This document shows, one piece after another, positions 12,125-18,743 of a stretch of DNA of 18,743 bases. This DNA comes from CAZJFH01 sp964545205. Lineage in GTDB: Bacteria; Pseudomonadota; Alphaproteobacteria; Rhodospirillales; Magnetospirillaceae. The translations under genes and the position numbers were made by a program. Position 1 is the first letter of the stretch, and each line of letters opens with the position of its first letter. The stretch covers positions 1 through 18,743 of the forward strand of contig CAZJFH010000090.1 of NCBI GenBank assembly GCA_964545205.1, in the 5' to 3' direction. The notes beneath the pieces were generated by a model. The model worked only from the letters and a program-made list of their open reading frames with translations, was not told where the DNA came from and did no database searches.

Positions 12125-13714
12125 ATGTCGACCCGTCCGCCAACGCCAGCCCTGGCAGCCGCCTATTTCGGCGGCTTCCTGGCGCTGGACGGATTGGCCG
12201 CCACCCATGTCCATGCGGAGATGGCGCTCCAGCCATGGAGCGCCGCGCCGGCGCTGGTGCTGCCGCTGGTGCTCGGCCACGGCGGCCGAGGTTTCGCCCT
12301 GGCGGCGGCGGCGGCGCTGGCCTCGGCGGCGTGGCGCGGCGAGACCGGCGGTCCCGAGGCCGCCGTCGCCGCCGCGGACGTGCTCGCCTATGCCGGCGTC
12401 GCCGTCGTCCTGCGGCGGCTCGCGTTCGACCGGCAGCTCGCGCGTCTGCGGGACGTTCTCGGCCTGCTCATCGCCGCCGCCGCGGCCGCGGCGCTGGTGG
12501 CGCTGGCGGCCGGCGTCGCCGCGGTGGCGAACGGCGCGTCCGGCGACGCGATCGGCGGCGTCCTGGCGCTCCTGTTCTTCTCGCGGGCCGCCACCGGCGC
12601 GGCGGTGCTGCCGATGCTGCTGCTCGTCCACTGCCGCGGCGCCGAGCCGTGGCGGGGCGCACCGTCCTGGGAGACGGTGCTGCAGGTCGCCAGCCTGCTG
12701 CTGCTGTCGTGGGAGGTGTTCGGGCAGTTCGTCAACGAGGAAATCCGCTTCTTCTACCTGCTGTTCCTGCCGTTCGCCTGGATCGCAGCGCGCCACGGCG
12801 TCGCCGGAGCGGCCGCCGGCCTGGTCGCGACCTATGCCGCGCTGGTCGTCTCCGACCGGCTGCTCGTGCACAAGGACGCCGCCGTCATCGAACTGCAGAT
12901 CCGCATGCTGGCGCTGGCCGTCACCAGCCTGGCGCTGGGCGCCATTTCCGGCGAGCGCCGTGCCGCCGAGGCGCAGCTCGCCGCCCGTCAGCGCGAGCTC
13001 GCCCATGTGTTGCGGCTCAATATCGGCTCCGAGATGGCCTCGGCGCTCGCGCACGAGCTCAACCAGCCGCTGACCGCGGCGATGAGCTACAACGAGGCCG
13101 GCCTGCGGCTGCTGAAGACGCCGGGCGCCGACCCCGCCAAGGCGGTGGCCGCCTTCGCCAAGGGTCTGGACCAGATCGAGCAGGCCGGCGACATCATCCG
13201 CCGGCTGCGCGAGTTCATGCGCAAGGGCGACATCCAGCTGGCGGCGGTGCCGCTGGGCGAGGTGGTCGACGACGCGCTGCGCCTCGCCGCCGCCGAGATC
13301 GCCGCCGCCGGCGTGGTGGTGCACACCCAGATCGCGACCGACCTGCCGAGCGTGCTGATCGACAAGACCCAGATCGTGCAGGTGCTGCTGAACCTGGTCC
13401 GCAACGCGGTGCAGGCGATCGAGGGCGCCGGCCGGCCGGGCGGCGCCATCCGCATCGCCGCCCGCGCCGCCGGCGACGAGGTCGAGGTCCGGGTCGGCGA
13501 CGACGGGCCGGGGCTCGATGCCGCCGTCTCCGGCCGCCTGTTCGAGCCGTTCATCACCACCAAGGACGCCGGCATGGGCCTGGGCCTGTCGATCAGCAAG
13601 TCGATCGTCGAGGCCCACGACGGCCGGCTGTGGGCCGAGCCGGCCGAGGTCGGCGCCCAGTTCGCCTTCACCCTGCCGCGAATCCCAGCAACCGGAGCCG
13701 AACATGCCGCATGA
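12125..13714 (+). CDS. MASE1-type membrane sensor histidine kinase
   Basis: Protein of 529 residues. Residues 10-275 form a multi-helix membrane sensor. Its end resembles MASE1 (PF05231): EIRFFYLLFLPFAWIAARHG (206-225), the GVAGAAAGLVATYAALVV helix, then a helix leading into ISGERRAAEAQL. The kinase core follows: HisKA with His310 in SALAHELNQPLTAAMSYNEA (306-325), and HATPase_c with the N box NLVRNAVQAI (423-432), GDDGPG (458-463) and FITTKDAGMGLGLSIS (476-491). HELNQPL and the two-copy G box are typical of the HPK4-like group that includes FixL, DctB and NtrB. There is no PAS or haem domain, so it is not FixL, and MASE1 signals are mostly unknown. The start is uncertain: ATG 12125 or GTG 12098. 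The stop overlaps the response regulator gene by 11 bases. Confidence 0.88.
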   Translation: MSTRPPTPALAAAYFGGFLALDGLAATHVHAEMALQPWSAAPALVLPLVLGHGGRGFALAAAAALASAAWRGETGGPEAAVAAADVLAYAGVAVVLRRLAFDRQLARLRDVLGLLIAAAAAAALVALAAGVAAVANGASGDAIGGVLALLFFSRAATGAAVLPMLLLVHCRGAEPWRGAPSWETVLQVASLLLLSWEVFGQFVNEEIRFFYLLFLPFAWIAARHGVAGAAAGLVATYAALVVSDRLLVHKDAAVIELQIRMLALAVTSLALGAISGERRAAEAQLAARQRELAHVLRLNIGSEMASALAHELNQPLTAAMSYNEAGLRLLKTPGADPAKAVAAFAKGLDQIEQAGDIIRRLREFMRKGDIQLAAVPLGEVVDDALRLAAAEIAAAGVVVHTQIATDLPSVLIDKTQIVQVLLNLVRNAVQAIEGAGRPGGAIRIAARAAGDEVEVRVGDDGPGLDAAVSGRLFEPFITTKDAGMGLGLSISKSIVEAHDGRLWAEPAEVGAQFAFTLPRIPATGAEHAA

Positions 13715-14327
13715 GCCGATGGTGTTCGTGATCGACGACAACGATGCCGTGCGCGACGCGCTCGACATGCAGCTCACGGCGGCCGGCATGGTGGTCGCGA
13801 CCTTCGCCTCGGCGCCGGCGTTCCTCGAATGCTACGAGCCGTCCTGGCGCGGTTGCATCGTCGCCGACGTCCGCATGCCGGGGATGAGCGGCATCGAACT
13901 GCAGCACGAGCTGGTGCGCCGCGGCATCGCCCTGCCGGTGGTGATCATCACCGGCCATGCCGACGTGCCGATGGCGGTGGCGGCGCTGAAGGCGGGCGCC
14001 GTCGATTTCATCGAGAAGCCGTTCCGCGACGAGGTGCTGATCGCCAGCGTCCTGGAAGCGCTCGGCCGCGTCGCCGGGCCGGCGGCGCCGAAACCCGTCG
14101 ACCGCGCCCGGTTCGCCGGGCTGACCCCGCGCGAACGCGAGATCCTGGCCCTCGTCGTCGCCGGTCATTCGAACAAGGCCATCGGCGCCATTCTGGGGAT
14201 CAGCCCGCGCACGGTCGAGGTCCACCGCGCCAATCTGATGCAGAAGGCCAAGGTCGCCAGTCTGGCCGACCTCGTGCGGCTTGCCTGCAACGACCCCGAG
14301 GCTATATCAGAAAACGCTCATACGTAG
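13704..14327 (+). CDS. FixJ/NarL-type response regulator
   Basis: Protein of 207 residues with a receiver domain (about 6-120) and a LuxR-type helix-turn-helix (about 140-200). Receiver residues are Asp11 and Asp12 (FVIDDND), the phosphoacceptor Asp55 (CIVADVRMPGMSG), Thr83 (ITGHADV) and Lys106 (IEKPF). The output helix is LTPREREILALVVAGHSNKA, then IGAILGISPRTVEVHRANLM, typical of FixJ-class regulators. ATG 13704 has GGAG at 13694-13697, six bases upstream, and overlaps the kinase stop by 11 bases. The two genes therefore form one operon and almost surely a cognate pair. Targets are unknown. The dyad that straddles this gene's stop codon, just ahead of the SulP gene, is a candidate binding site. 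Confidence 0.92.
   Translation: MPHEPMVFVIDDNDAVRDALDMQLTAAGMVVATFASAPAFLECYEPSWRGCIVADVRMPGMSGIELQHELVRRGIALPVVIITGHADVPMAVAALKAGAVDFIEKPFRDEVLIASVLEALGRVAGPAAPKPVDRARFAGLTPREREILALVVAGHSNKAIGAILGISPRTVEVHRANLMQKAKVASLADLVRLACNDPEAISENAHT
14281..14308 (+). promoter_or_regulatory. Candidate promoter of the SulP gene inside the regulator's 3' end
   Basis: TTGCCT (14281-14286), a 16-base spacer and TATATC (14303-14308). The -10 region reads GCTATATC (14301-14308), which fits the GCTANAWC -10 consensus described for Caulobacter housekeeping promoters. Transcription would start near 14315, at the edge of the dyad at 14319. Not tested. Confidence 0.45.
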
Positions 14328-14338
14328 TCGTACGTATG
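14319..14338. promoter_or_regulatory. Perfect TACGTA double dyad, candidate operator
   Basis: CATACGTA-GTCG-TACGTATG has perfect 8-base arms. It contains two copies of the self-complementary TACGTA (14321-14326, 14331-14336), spaced exactly 10 bases, one helical turn. It covers the regulator's TAG stop (14325-14327) and lies just after the candidate SulP promoter. It is AT-richer than its surroundings. Two-fold symmetry suits a dimeric LuxR-type output domain such as the adjacent regulator's. Confidence 0.5.
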
Positions 14339-14406
14339 CTGCCCGCCGCCAGCATTCGTTAGCGTCCCCGCCGGATCGAGATCGGTTTCGACGCGAGGTC
14401 ACGACG

Positions 14407-16176
14407 ATGTTGGTGCGCAGGGAGCCCACGCCCCCCGGACTGTACTTCCTTCCCTTTGTCCGCTGGCTGCCGAAGCTGACGCGGAAACTGCTGGTCGCCG
14501 ACCTGATGGCCGGGCTTACCGGCGCCATCGTCGTCCTCCCGCAGGGCGTGGCCTTCGCCACCATCGCCGGCATGCCGCCGGAATACGGGCTGTATGCCGG
14601 CATGATCCCCGCGATCGTCGCGGCGCTGTTCGGCTCGTCGTGGCATCTGGTGTCGGGGCCGACCACCGCGGCCTCGATCGTGCTGCTGTCCAGCCTGAGC
14701 ACCTTCGCCGAACCGGGAAGCGGCGAATACGTGCAGCTGGCGCTGACCTTGACCTTCATGGTCGGGGCGATTCAGCTCGTCATGGGGCTGTTCCGCCTCG
14801 GCGCGCTGGTCAACTTCATCTCGCATTCGGTGGTGATCGGCTTCACCGCCGGCGCCGCGGTGCTGATCGCCGCCAACCAGGTCGAGAACTTCTTCGGCCT
14901 CGAGATCGCGCGCGGCACCCATTTCCACGAGGTGATCGCCATCCTGTTCACCAGCCTCGGCGACATCGATCCGGCGGTGACCGCGGTGGCGGTCGTCACC
15001 CTGGGCACCGGCGTCGCCGCCAAGCGGCTGATGCCGAAGGTGCCCTACATGATCGTGGCCATGCTGGCGGGCAGCCTGGCCGCCTTCGTCGCCAACGGAA
15101 TCGGCGCGTCGGTGCCGACCATCGGCGCCCTTCCGGCGCGGCTGCCGCCGCTGTCGGCGCCGTCGCTGTCGCTGGAGGTGATCCGCGAGCTGATGCCCGC
15201 GGCGCTGGCGATGACGCTGTTCGCGCTGACCGAGGCGGTGTCGATCGCCCGTGCGCTGGCGGTGCGCAGCGGCCAGCAGATCAGCGGCAATCAGGAATTC
15301 TATGGTCAGGGCCTGTCGAACATCGTCGGCAGCTTCTTCTCGGCCTATGTCGCCACCGGATCCTTCAACCGTTCGGGCCTGAACTTCCAGTCCGGCGCCC
15401 GCACGCCGCTGGCGGCGGTGTTCGCCGGCCTGTTGCTGGCGCTGACGGTGCTGCTGGTCGCGCCGCTGGCCGCCTATCTGCCCACCGCGGCGATGGCCGG
15501 GATTCTGTTCATGGTCGCCTGGGGGCTGATCGATCTCCACCACATCGCCCAGATTTTCCGCACCAGCCGCGCCGACACCGCGATCCTGCTGGTGACCTTC
15601 CTCGGCGCGGTGTTCGTCGAGCTGGAGATGGCGATCTTCGCCGGGGTGATCCTGTCGCTGCTGATGTACCTGAACCGCACCTCGCACCCGGCCATCCTGT
15701 CGCGGGTGCCCGATCCGGAAAGCCCCAAGGGCCGCTTCACCTCGGATCCGGCGCTGCCCGAATGCCCGCAGGCCAAGATCGTGCGCATCGACGGCTCGCT
15801 GTTCTTCGGCGCGGTGGCGCATGTGACCGAACGCCTGCGCGCCGCCGACCCGCGGCAGAGGCATCTGGCGATCGTGGCCTCGGGCATCAATTTCCTCGAC
15901 GTCGCCGGCGCCGAGGCCCTGGTCGAGGAGGCCGAGCGGCGGCGGCGGCGCGGCGGCGCGCTGTACCTGATCCGGGTCAAGGACGCCGTGCGCGAGACGT
16001 TGCGCCGCGGCCGCTACTTGGAGCGGATCGGATCCGAAAACATCTTCGATTCGAAGACCACCGCGATCCGCACGGTGGTCGAGAAGCTCGACCCGGCGAT
16101 ATGTCGCGACTGCAACAGGCGGGTGTTCCGCGAATGCGACGCCCGCCGCGCGGCGGCGCCCAGGGCGGCGGAGTGA
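14407..16176 (+). CDS. SulP family (SLC26-like) anion transporter with STAS domain
   Basis: Inner-membrane transporter of 589 residues. Residues 30-420 are the transmembrane domain (PF00916), with the signature IVVLPQGVAFATIAGMPPEY (41-60) and Glu276 in FALTEAVSIARALA, followed by NQEFYGQGLSNIVGSFFSAY. Residues ~455-560 are a STAS domain (IDGSLFFGAVAHV; INFLDVAGAEAL). The C-terminus has Cys566, Cys569 and Cys577 in ICRDCNRRVFREC, a cysteine tail also seen in other proteobacterial SulP proteins that could bind metal or respond to redox state. The substrate may be sulfate, bicarbonate or a dicarboxylate; nothing here decides. No sulfate-assimilation or carbon-fixation gene is nearby. ATG 14407 has GAGGT at 14395-14399, seven bases upstream. 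The universal stress protein gene follows 5 bases after the stop. Confidence 0.92.
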   Translation: MLVRREPTPPGLYFLPFVRWLPKLTRKLLVADLMAGLTGAIVVLPQGVAFATIAGMPPEYGLYAGMIPAIVAALFGSSWHLVSGPTTAASIVLLSSLSTFAEPGSGEYVQLALTLTFMVGAIQLVMGLFRLGALVNFISHSVVIGFTAGAAVLIAANQVENFFGLEIARGTHFHEVIAILFTSLGDIDPAVTAVAVVTLGTGVAAKRLMPKVPYMIVAMLAGSLAAFVANGIGASVPTIGALPARLPPLSAPSLSLEVIRELMPAALAMTLFALTEAVSIARALAVRSGQQISGNQEFYGQGLSNIVGSFFSAYVATGSFNRSGLNFQSGARTPLAAVFAGLLLALTVLLVAPLAAYLPTAAMAGILFMVAWGLIDLHHIAQIFRTSRADTAILLVTFLGAVFVELEMAIFAGVILSLLMYLNRTSHPAILSRVPDPESPKGRFTSDPALPECPQAKIVRIDGSLFFGAVAHVTERLRAADPRQRHLAIVASGINFLDVAGAEALVEEAERRRRRGGALYLIRVKDAVRETLRRGRYLERIGSENIFDSKTTAIRTVVEKLDPAICRDCNRRVFRECDARRAAAPRAAE

Positions 16177-16181
16177 CGGGG

Positions 16182-16673
16182 ATGCAGGCGTACCGACGCG
16201 TTCTCGCGGTCATCGACGTCGATCGCCGCGGCGAGTCCGTGGCCCGCAACGCTTGGGAGCTGGCGCGGCGCCAGGGCGCGTGCCTGGCGCTCGGGCACGT
16301 GCTCGACTACGGCCGCGGCTTCGATTGCGATCATGCGCCGTTCCTGACGCCCGAGGAGGTCGAGACCAAGCTGACGGCCATCGTCCGCCGACATCTGGCG
16401 GCGCTCGCGCGGCGCCTCGGCGCGCCCGACGCCGCGTGTCTGGTCGCGGGCGGCCCGCCGGAGCACGGCGTCGCCACCCTTGCCGCCGGCTGGCAGCCCG
16501 ACGTCGTCATCGTCGGCGCCCAGGCGGCGCACGGGCTGCGCGACGGCGTGCCGTTGGCGACCGCCGGCGCCTTTTCGCGGGTGGTCTGCGACGTCTCGGT
16601 GATCCCCGACGCGGTCCGGCCCGCGCTGAGCGCCCGCCTGGGCTGGTGGGGCCGGCTGCGGCCCGCGCGCTGA
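16182..16673 (+). CDS. Universal stress protein (UspA family)
   Basis: Cytoplasmic protein of 163 residues with a single Usp domain (PF00582): YRRVLAVIDVDRRGESVARN at 4-23, LALGHVLDY at 35-43, VAGGPPEHGVATLAAGWQPD at 88-107 and VVIVGAQAAHGLRDG at 108-122. The usual nucleotide-binding pattern GxxGx9GS is only partly kept: Gly112 is present, the second Gly is shifted, and GS is replaced by GAFS (129-132). ATP binding is therefore doubtful. ATG 16182 is preferred over GTG 16173 because GGAG (16170-16173) sits eight bases upstream. The gene is tightly linked to sulP and is probably translated from the same mRNA. Usp proteins next to transporters often regulate them, but that role is inference here. 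Confidence 0.85.
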   Translation: MQAYRRVLAVIDVDRRGESVARNAWELARRQGACLALGHVLDYGRGFDCDHAPFLTPEEVETKLTAIVRRHLAALARRLGAPDAACLVAGGPPEHGVATLAAGWQPDVVIVGAQAAHGLRDGVPLATAGAFSRVVCDVSVIPDAVRPALSARLGWWGRLRPAR

Positions 16674-16692
16674 GGTCGCGGTCGCGGCGGGG

Positions 16693-16722
16693 TTGCCCCG
16701 GCGCCGACGGTTCCATTACACT
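16693..16722 (+). promoter_or_regulatory. Candidate promoter of the CLC gene
   Basis: TTGCCC (16693-16698) and TTACAC (16716-16721) are 17 bases apart. Shifted one base, TACACT (16717-16722) matches 4 of 6 consensus bases with an 18-base spacer. The pair repeats the sequence and spacing seen upstream of the DapA-like gene. Transcription would start near 16729, giving a leader of about 80 bases. A short stem, CGGGG-TTG-CCCCG (16688-16700), overlaps the -35. Confidence 0.4.
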
Positions 16723-16759
16723 CCCGTGGTATTCAGCGCACGCCCGCTTTCCGAACCGA

Positions 16760-16793
16760 CCGTCCCCGGACGGCCGCATGCCGATCGTTTTTT
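16760..16793 (+). terminator. Hairpin plus T6 tract in the Usp-CLC gap: weak terminator or attenuator
   Basis: CCGTC-CCCG-GACGG (16760-16773) folds perfectly. A second small stem, CGGC-N5-GCCG (16771-16783), follows, and T6 lies at 16788-16793, rare in DNA this GC-rich. The T-tract is not directly against the stem. If the CLC promoter at 16693 is real, this lies in the CLC leader and could attenuate it rather than end the sulP-usp transcript. Confidence 0.3.
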
Positions 16794-16810
16794 GCCGTTC
16801 GTAGAGGAAG

Positions 16811-18652
16811 ATGCCCAGCGCCACCGCAGGCCCGGCCAAGGCCACCAACACAGCCGTCCGTCCCGTCTCGCCCGCCTTCGAGGCGCCCGCCCGCCGCCTG
16901 TCCGTTCTCGGCCTGTCGTTCATGGCCATCGCCGTCGGCCTGGTCACCGGCCTCGGCGCCGTGCTCTTCCGGGACCTGGTCTCGGGCATCCACAACCTGG
17001 CCTTCCAGGGCACCTTTTCGCTGCACTACGACGCCAACTACTTCGACCCGGCGGCCCCCTGGGGCGCCGGCGTCATCCTGGTGCCGGTGATCGGCGGCCT
17101 GGTCGTGGTCTGGCTGGTCAAGCGCTGGGCGCCCGAGGCGCGCGGCCACGGCATCCCCGAGGTGATCGATTCGATCTACTTCAAGCAGGGCAAGATCCGG
17201 CCGCAGGTCGCGGTGGTCAAGTCGCTGGCCTCGGCGCTGTCGATCGGCACCGGCGCCTCGGTCGGGCGCGAGGGGCCGATCGTGCAGATCGGCGCCGCCA
17301 TCGGTTCCAGCTTCGCCCAGTTCGCCGGCCTGCCGACCTTCCAGCGCATCACCCTGCTGGCGGCGGGGGCGGGGGCGGGCATCGCCGCCACCTTCAACAC
17401 GCCGCTGGGCGCGGTGCTGTTCACGATCGAGCTGATGCTGCCCGAGATCTCGGCGCGGGCGCTGCTGCCGGTGGTGCTGGCGACCGGCGCCGCGACCTGG
17501 GTCGGGCGGCTGGCCTTCGGCCTGCAGCCGGCCTTCGAGGCGCCGAACCTGCCGCTGCCCGAGCTCACCCCGGTCTATGTCGAGAGCCTGGCCGCCTTCC
17601 TGGCGCTGGGCGCGGTGTGCGGCGTCGCCGCCTGGGCCTTCATCCGCACCCTGGTCGCCGCCGAGAAGGGCTTCCAGCGCCTGCCGGTCAACGACTACGT
17701 CCGCAACGCCGTCGGCATGACCGGCGTCGGGCTGGCGATGTACCTGCTGATGGTCAATTTCGGCCAGTACTTCATCGGCGGCACCGGCTACGCGACGATC
17801 CAGGCGGTGCTCAACGGCACGATGACCGCGGCGCCGCTGCTTCTCCTGCTGCTGTTCGCCAAGATGATGGCGACCAGCGTCAGTCTGGCGGCCGGCGCCT
17901 CGGGCGGCGTGTTCGCGCCGTCGCTGTTCCTGGGCACCGTCCTGGGCGGCGCCTTCGCCGGCGGCGTCGCGGTGGTGCTGCCCGATTCCGGCGCCCAGGT
18001 CGCCGACTTCGCCATCGTCGGCATGGCGGCGATGGTCGCCGGCACCACCGGGGCGGCGATCACCGCCATCGTCATGGTGTTCGAGATGACCCGCGACTAC
18101 AACGTCATCGTGCCGATGATCGTCGCCGTCGCGGTGGCGAGTGGGGTGCGCCAGTTGCTGCTGCCCGAGAACATCTACACCGTCAAGCTGCTGCCGCGCG
18201 GCCACCGCATCCCGCAGGAGCGCCATTCCAACATGTTCATGGTCCAGCCCGCCGAGTCGGTCATGGATCGCCCGCCGGTGCTGCTGCCGGCCGGCACCAG
18301 GGCCGCCGAGGCGGCGGCGATGCTGCCCGAGAAGCTGCGCGACTGCGGCGTCATCGTCATCGACGGCGACCGCATCGTCGGCGTGGTCGCCGACCTCGCC
18401 AAGGTGAGCTGCCTGGCGGCGCGCCAGCCGGACGCGCCGATCGACTGGCTGGTCAGCCGCAGATTCGTGCTGGCCCGGGCCGAGACGGTGATGTTCGACG
18501 TGCTCAAGCGCATGGGCCGGCGCCGCACCGAGGCGGCGATCGTCGTGCGTCCCTGCCGCGGCCTGCCGCGCGCCGGCGACGTCGTCGGCATGATCACCAA
18601 GCACCGCATCGCCGACAGCGTGCTCGACAGCATGCACACCTACGCGGATTGA
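16811..18652 (+). CDS. CLC family chloride channel/transporter with C-terminal CBS domains
   Basis: Protein of 613 residues: a CLC membrane domain (about 30-455, PF00654) and paired CBS-like motifs (about 481-610). The selectivity segments are RGHGIPEV (111-118; His where E. coli ClcA has Ser107), GREGPIVQ (152-159) with gating Glu154, GGVFAPSLFLGT (365-376), and Tyr456 in ENIYTVKL, matching ClcA Tyr445. At the inner proton-glutamate position (ClcA Glu203) the protein has Leu208 (FTIELMLPE), so proton coupling like ClcA's is unlikely and channel-like behaviour is possible. CBS domains may bind nucleotides and control gating. ATG 16811 has GAGG only three bases upstream, a tight spacing, but no better start is seen. 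A 137-base gap follows the usp gene, with its own candidate promoter. Confidence 0.92.
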   Translation: MPSATAGPAKATNTAVRPVSPAFEAPARRLSVLGLSFMAIAVGLVTGLGAVLFRDLVSGIHNLAFQGTFSLHYDANYFDPAAPWGAGVILVPVIGGLVVVWLVKRWAPEARGHGIPEVIDSIYFKQGKIRPQVAVVKSLASALSIGTGASVGREGPIVQIGAAIGSSFAQFAGLPTFQRITLLAAGAGAGIAATFNTPLGAVLFTIELMLPEISARALLPVVLATGAATWVGRLAFGLQPAFEAPNLPLPELTPVYVESLAAFLALGAVCGVAAWAFIRTLVAAEKGFQRLPVNDYVRNAVGMTGVGLAMYLLMVNFGQYFIGGTGYATIQAVLNGTMTAAPLLLLLLFAKMMATSVSLAAGASGGVFAPSLFLGTVLGGAFAGGVAVVLPDSGAQVADFAIVGMAAMVAGTTGAAITAIVMVFEMTRDYNVIVPMIVAVAVASGVRQLLLPENIYTVKLLPRGHRIPQERHSNMFMVQPAESVMDRPPVLLPAGTRAAEAAAMLPEKLRDCGVIVIDGDRIVGVVADLAKVSCLAARQPDAPIDWLVSRRFVLARAETVMFDVLKRMGRRRTEAAIVVRPCRGLPRAGDVVGMITKHRIADSVLDSMHTYAD

Positions 18653-18700
18653 GCGCGGCAATTGCAGGGTTCGTCGCCGAATTCCGGAAGGCGTAACCGA

Positions 18701-18743
18701 CCCTCTCCCGCCTGCGGGAGAGGGAGGGGCCCAGCCGAAGGCT
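18701..18743. repeat. REP-like palindrome after the CLC gene, cut by the window end
   Basis: CCCTCTCCCGC (18701-18711) and GCGGGAGAGGG (18714-18724) are perfect 11-base arms around CT. Closely similar palindromes are widespread between genes of many proteobacteria. The following AGGGGCCCAGCCGAAGGCT looks like the next part of a longer repeat, lost at the edge. Between the CLC stop and this element (18653-18700) nothing else is seen. The stem could also end CLC transcription, though no T-tract is visible. Confidence 0.6.

Noticed and set aside
12125..14327. FixLJ oxygen-sensing pair
   Set aside because: The regulator is FixJ-like, but the kinase has a MASE1-like membrane sensor and no PAS or haem-binding segment.
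11951..18661. Long minus-strand open frames opposite the kinase, regulator, SulP and CLC genes
   Set aside because: Same chance frames in GC-rich DNA. Compositions are Arg/Gly/His/Asp-rich with no recognisable fold.
1..18743. CRISPR arrays, tRNA or rRNA genes, insertion sequences, prophage or attachment sites
   Set aside because: None was seen: no spaced direct-repeat array, no tRNA-like cloverleaf ending, no transposase or integrase motif.

Overview
This is a GC-rich chromosomal window with dense genes and short or overlapping junctions. Start codons are often GTG, and one is TTG. The -10 boxes read TATATC, one of them inside GCTATATC. Gene content (MASE1 histidine kinase with a FixJ/NarL-type regulator, CaiB/BaiF CoA-transferase, DUF411, SulP with a CxxC tail, Mrp-type antiporter) fits an alphaproteobacterium, probably near Rhodospirillales. 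The lineage is an inference from style and families, not from a marker gene. There are no rRNA, tRNA, CRISPR, IS or phage genes.

Layout. (1) Bases 1-2278, plus strand: the tail of an unknown gene, a SAM-dependent methyltransferase and a Wzx-like oligosaccharide flippase, probably the end of a surface-polysaccharide locus. (2) Bases 2341-3855, plus: a TusA-fold sulfur-carrier-like protein and a CaiB/BaiF CoA-transferase, each with its own candidate promoter. (3) Bases 3859-10374, minus: a seven-gene operon for a membrane Mrp/Mnh-like (complex I-related) cation/proton antiporter, in the order E, G, [MrpA C-terminal part fused to MrpB], C, and three NuoL/M/N-type subunits. Every junction overlaps. 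(4) Bases 10375-10604: a divergent regulatory region with several dyads. (5) Bases 10605-12078, plus: a periplasm-facing DUF411 metal-binding protein and a DapA-superfamily aldolase or dehydratase that is not DapA. (6) Bases 12125-14327: a two-component system. (7) Bases 14407-18652: a SulP anion transporter, a universal stress protein and a CLC chloride channel with CBS domains. The window ends inside a REP-like palindromic repeat.

The most distinctive object is the Mrp-like locus. It has no MrpF between E and G. The NuoL-like half of MrpA is detached from its C-terminal half, which is instead fused to MrpB. The last of the three antiporter-like subunits has lost the TM5 glutamate and the TM8 histidine/lysine of the proton path but keeps the TM7 and TM12 lysines. 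The second point of interest is an anion-transport block (SulP, Usp, CLC) next to a MASE1 kinase/FixJ-type regulator pair. A GCTATATC promoter in the regulator's last codons is followed at once by a perfect dyad, CATACGTA-N4-TACGTATG, which is a natural candidate operator.

Limits: families were assigned by motif recognition, without database searches. Promoters and operators are pattern matches only.
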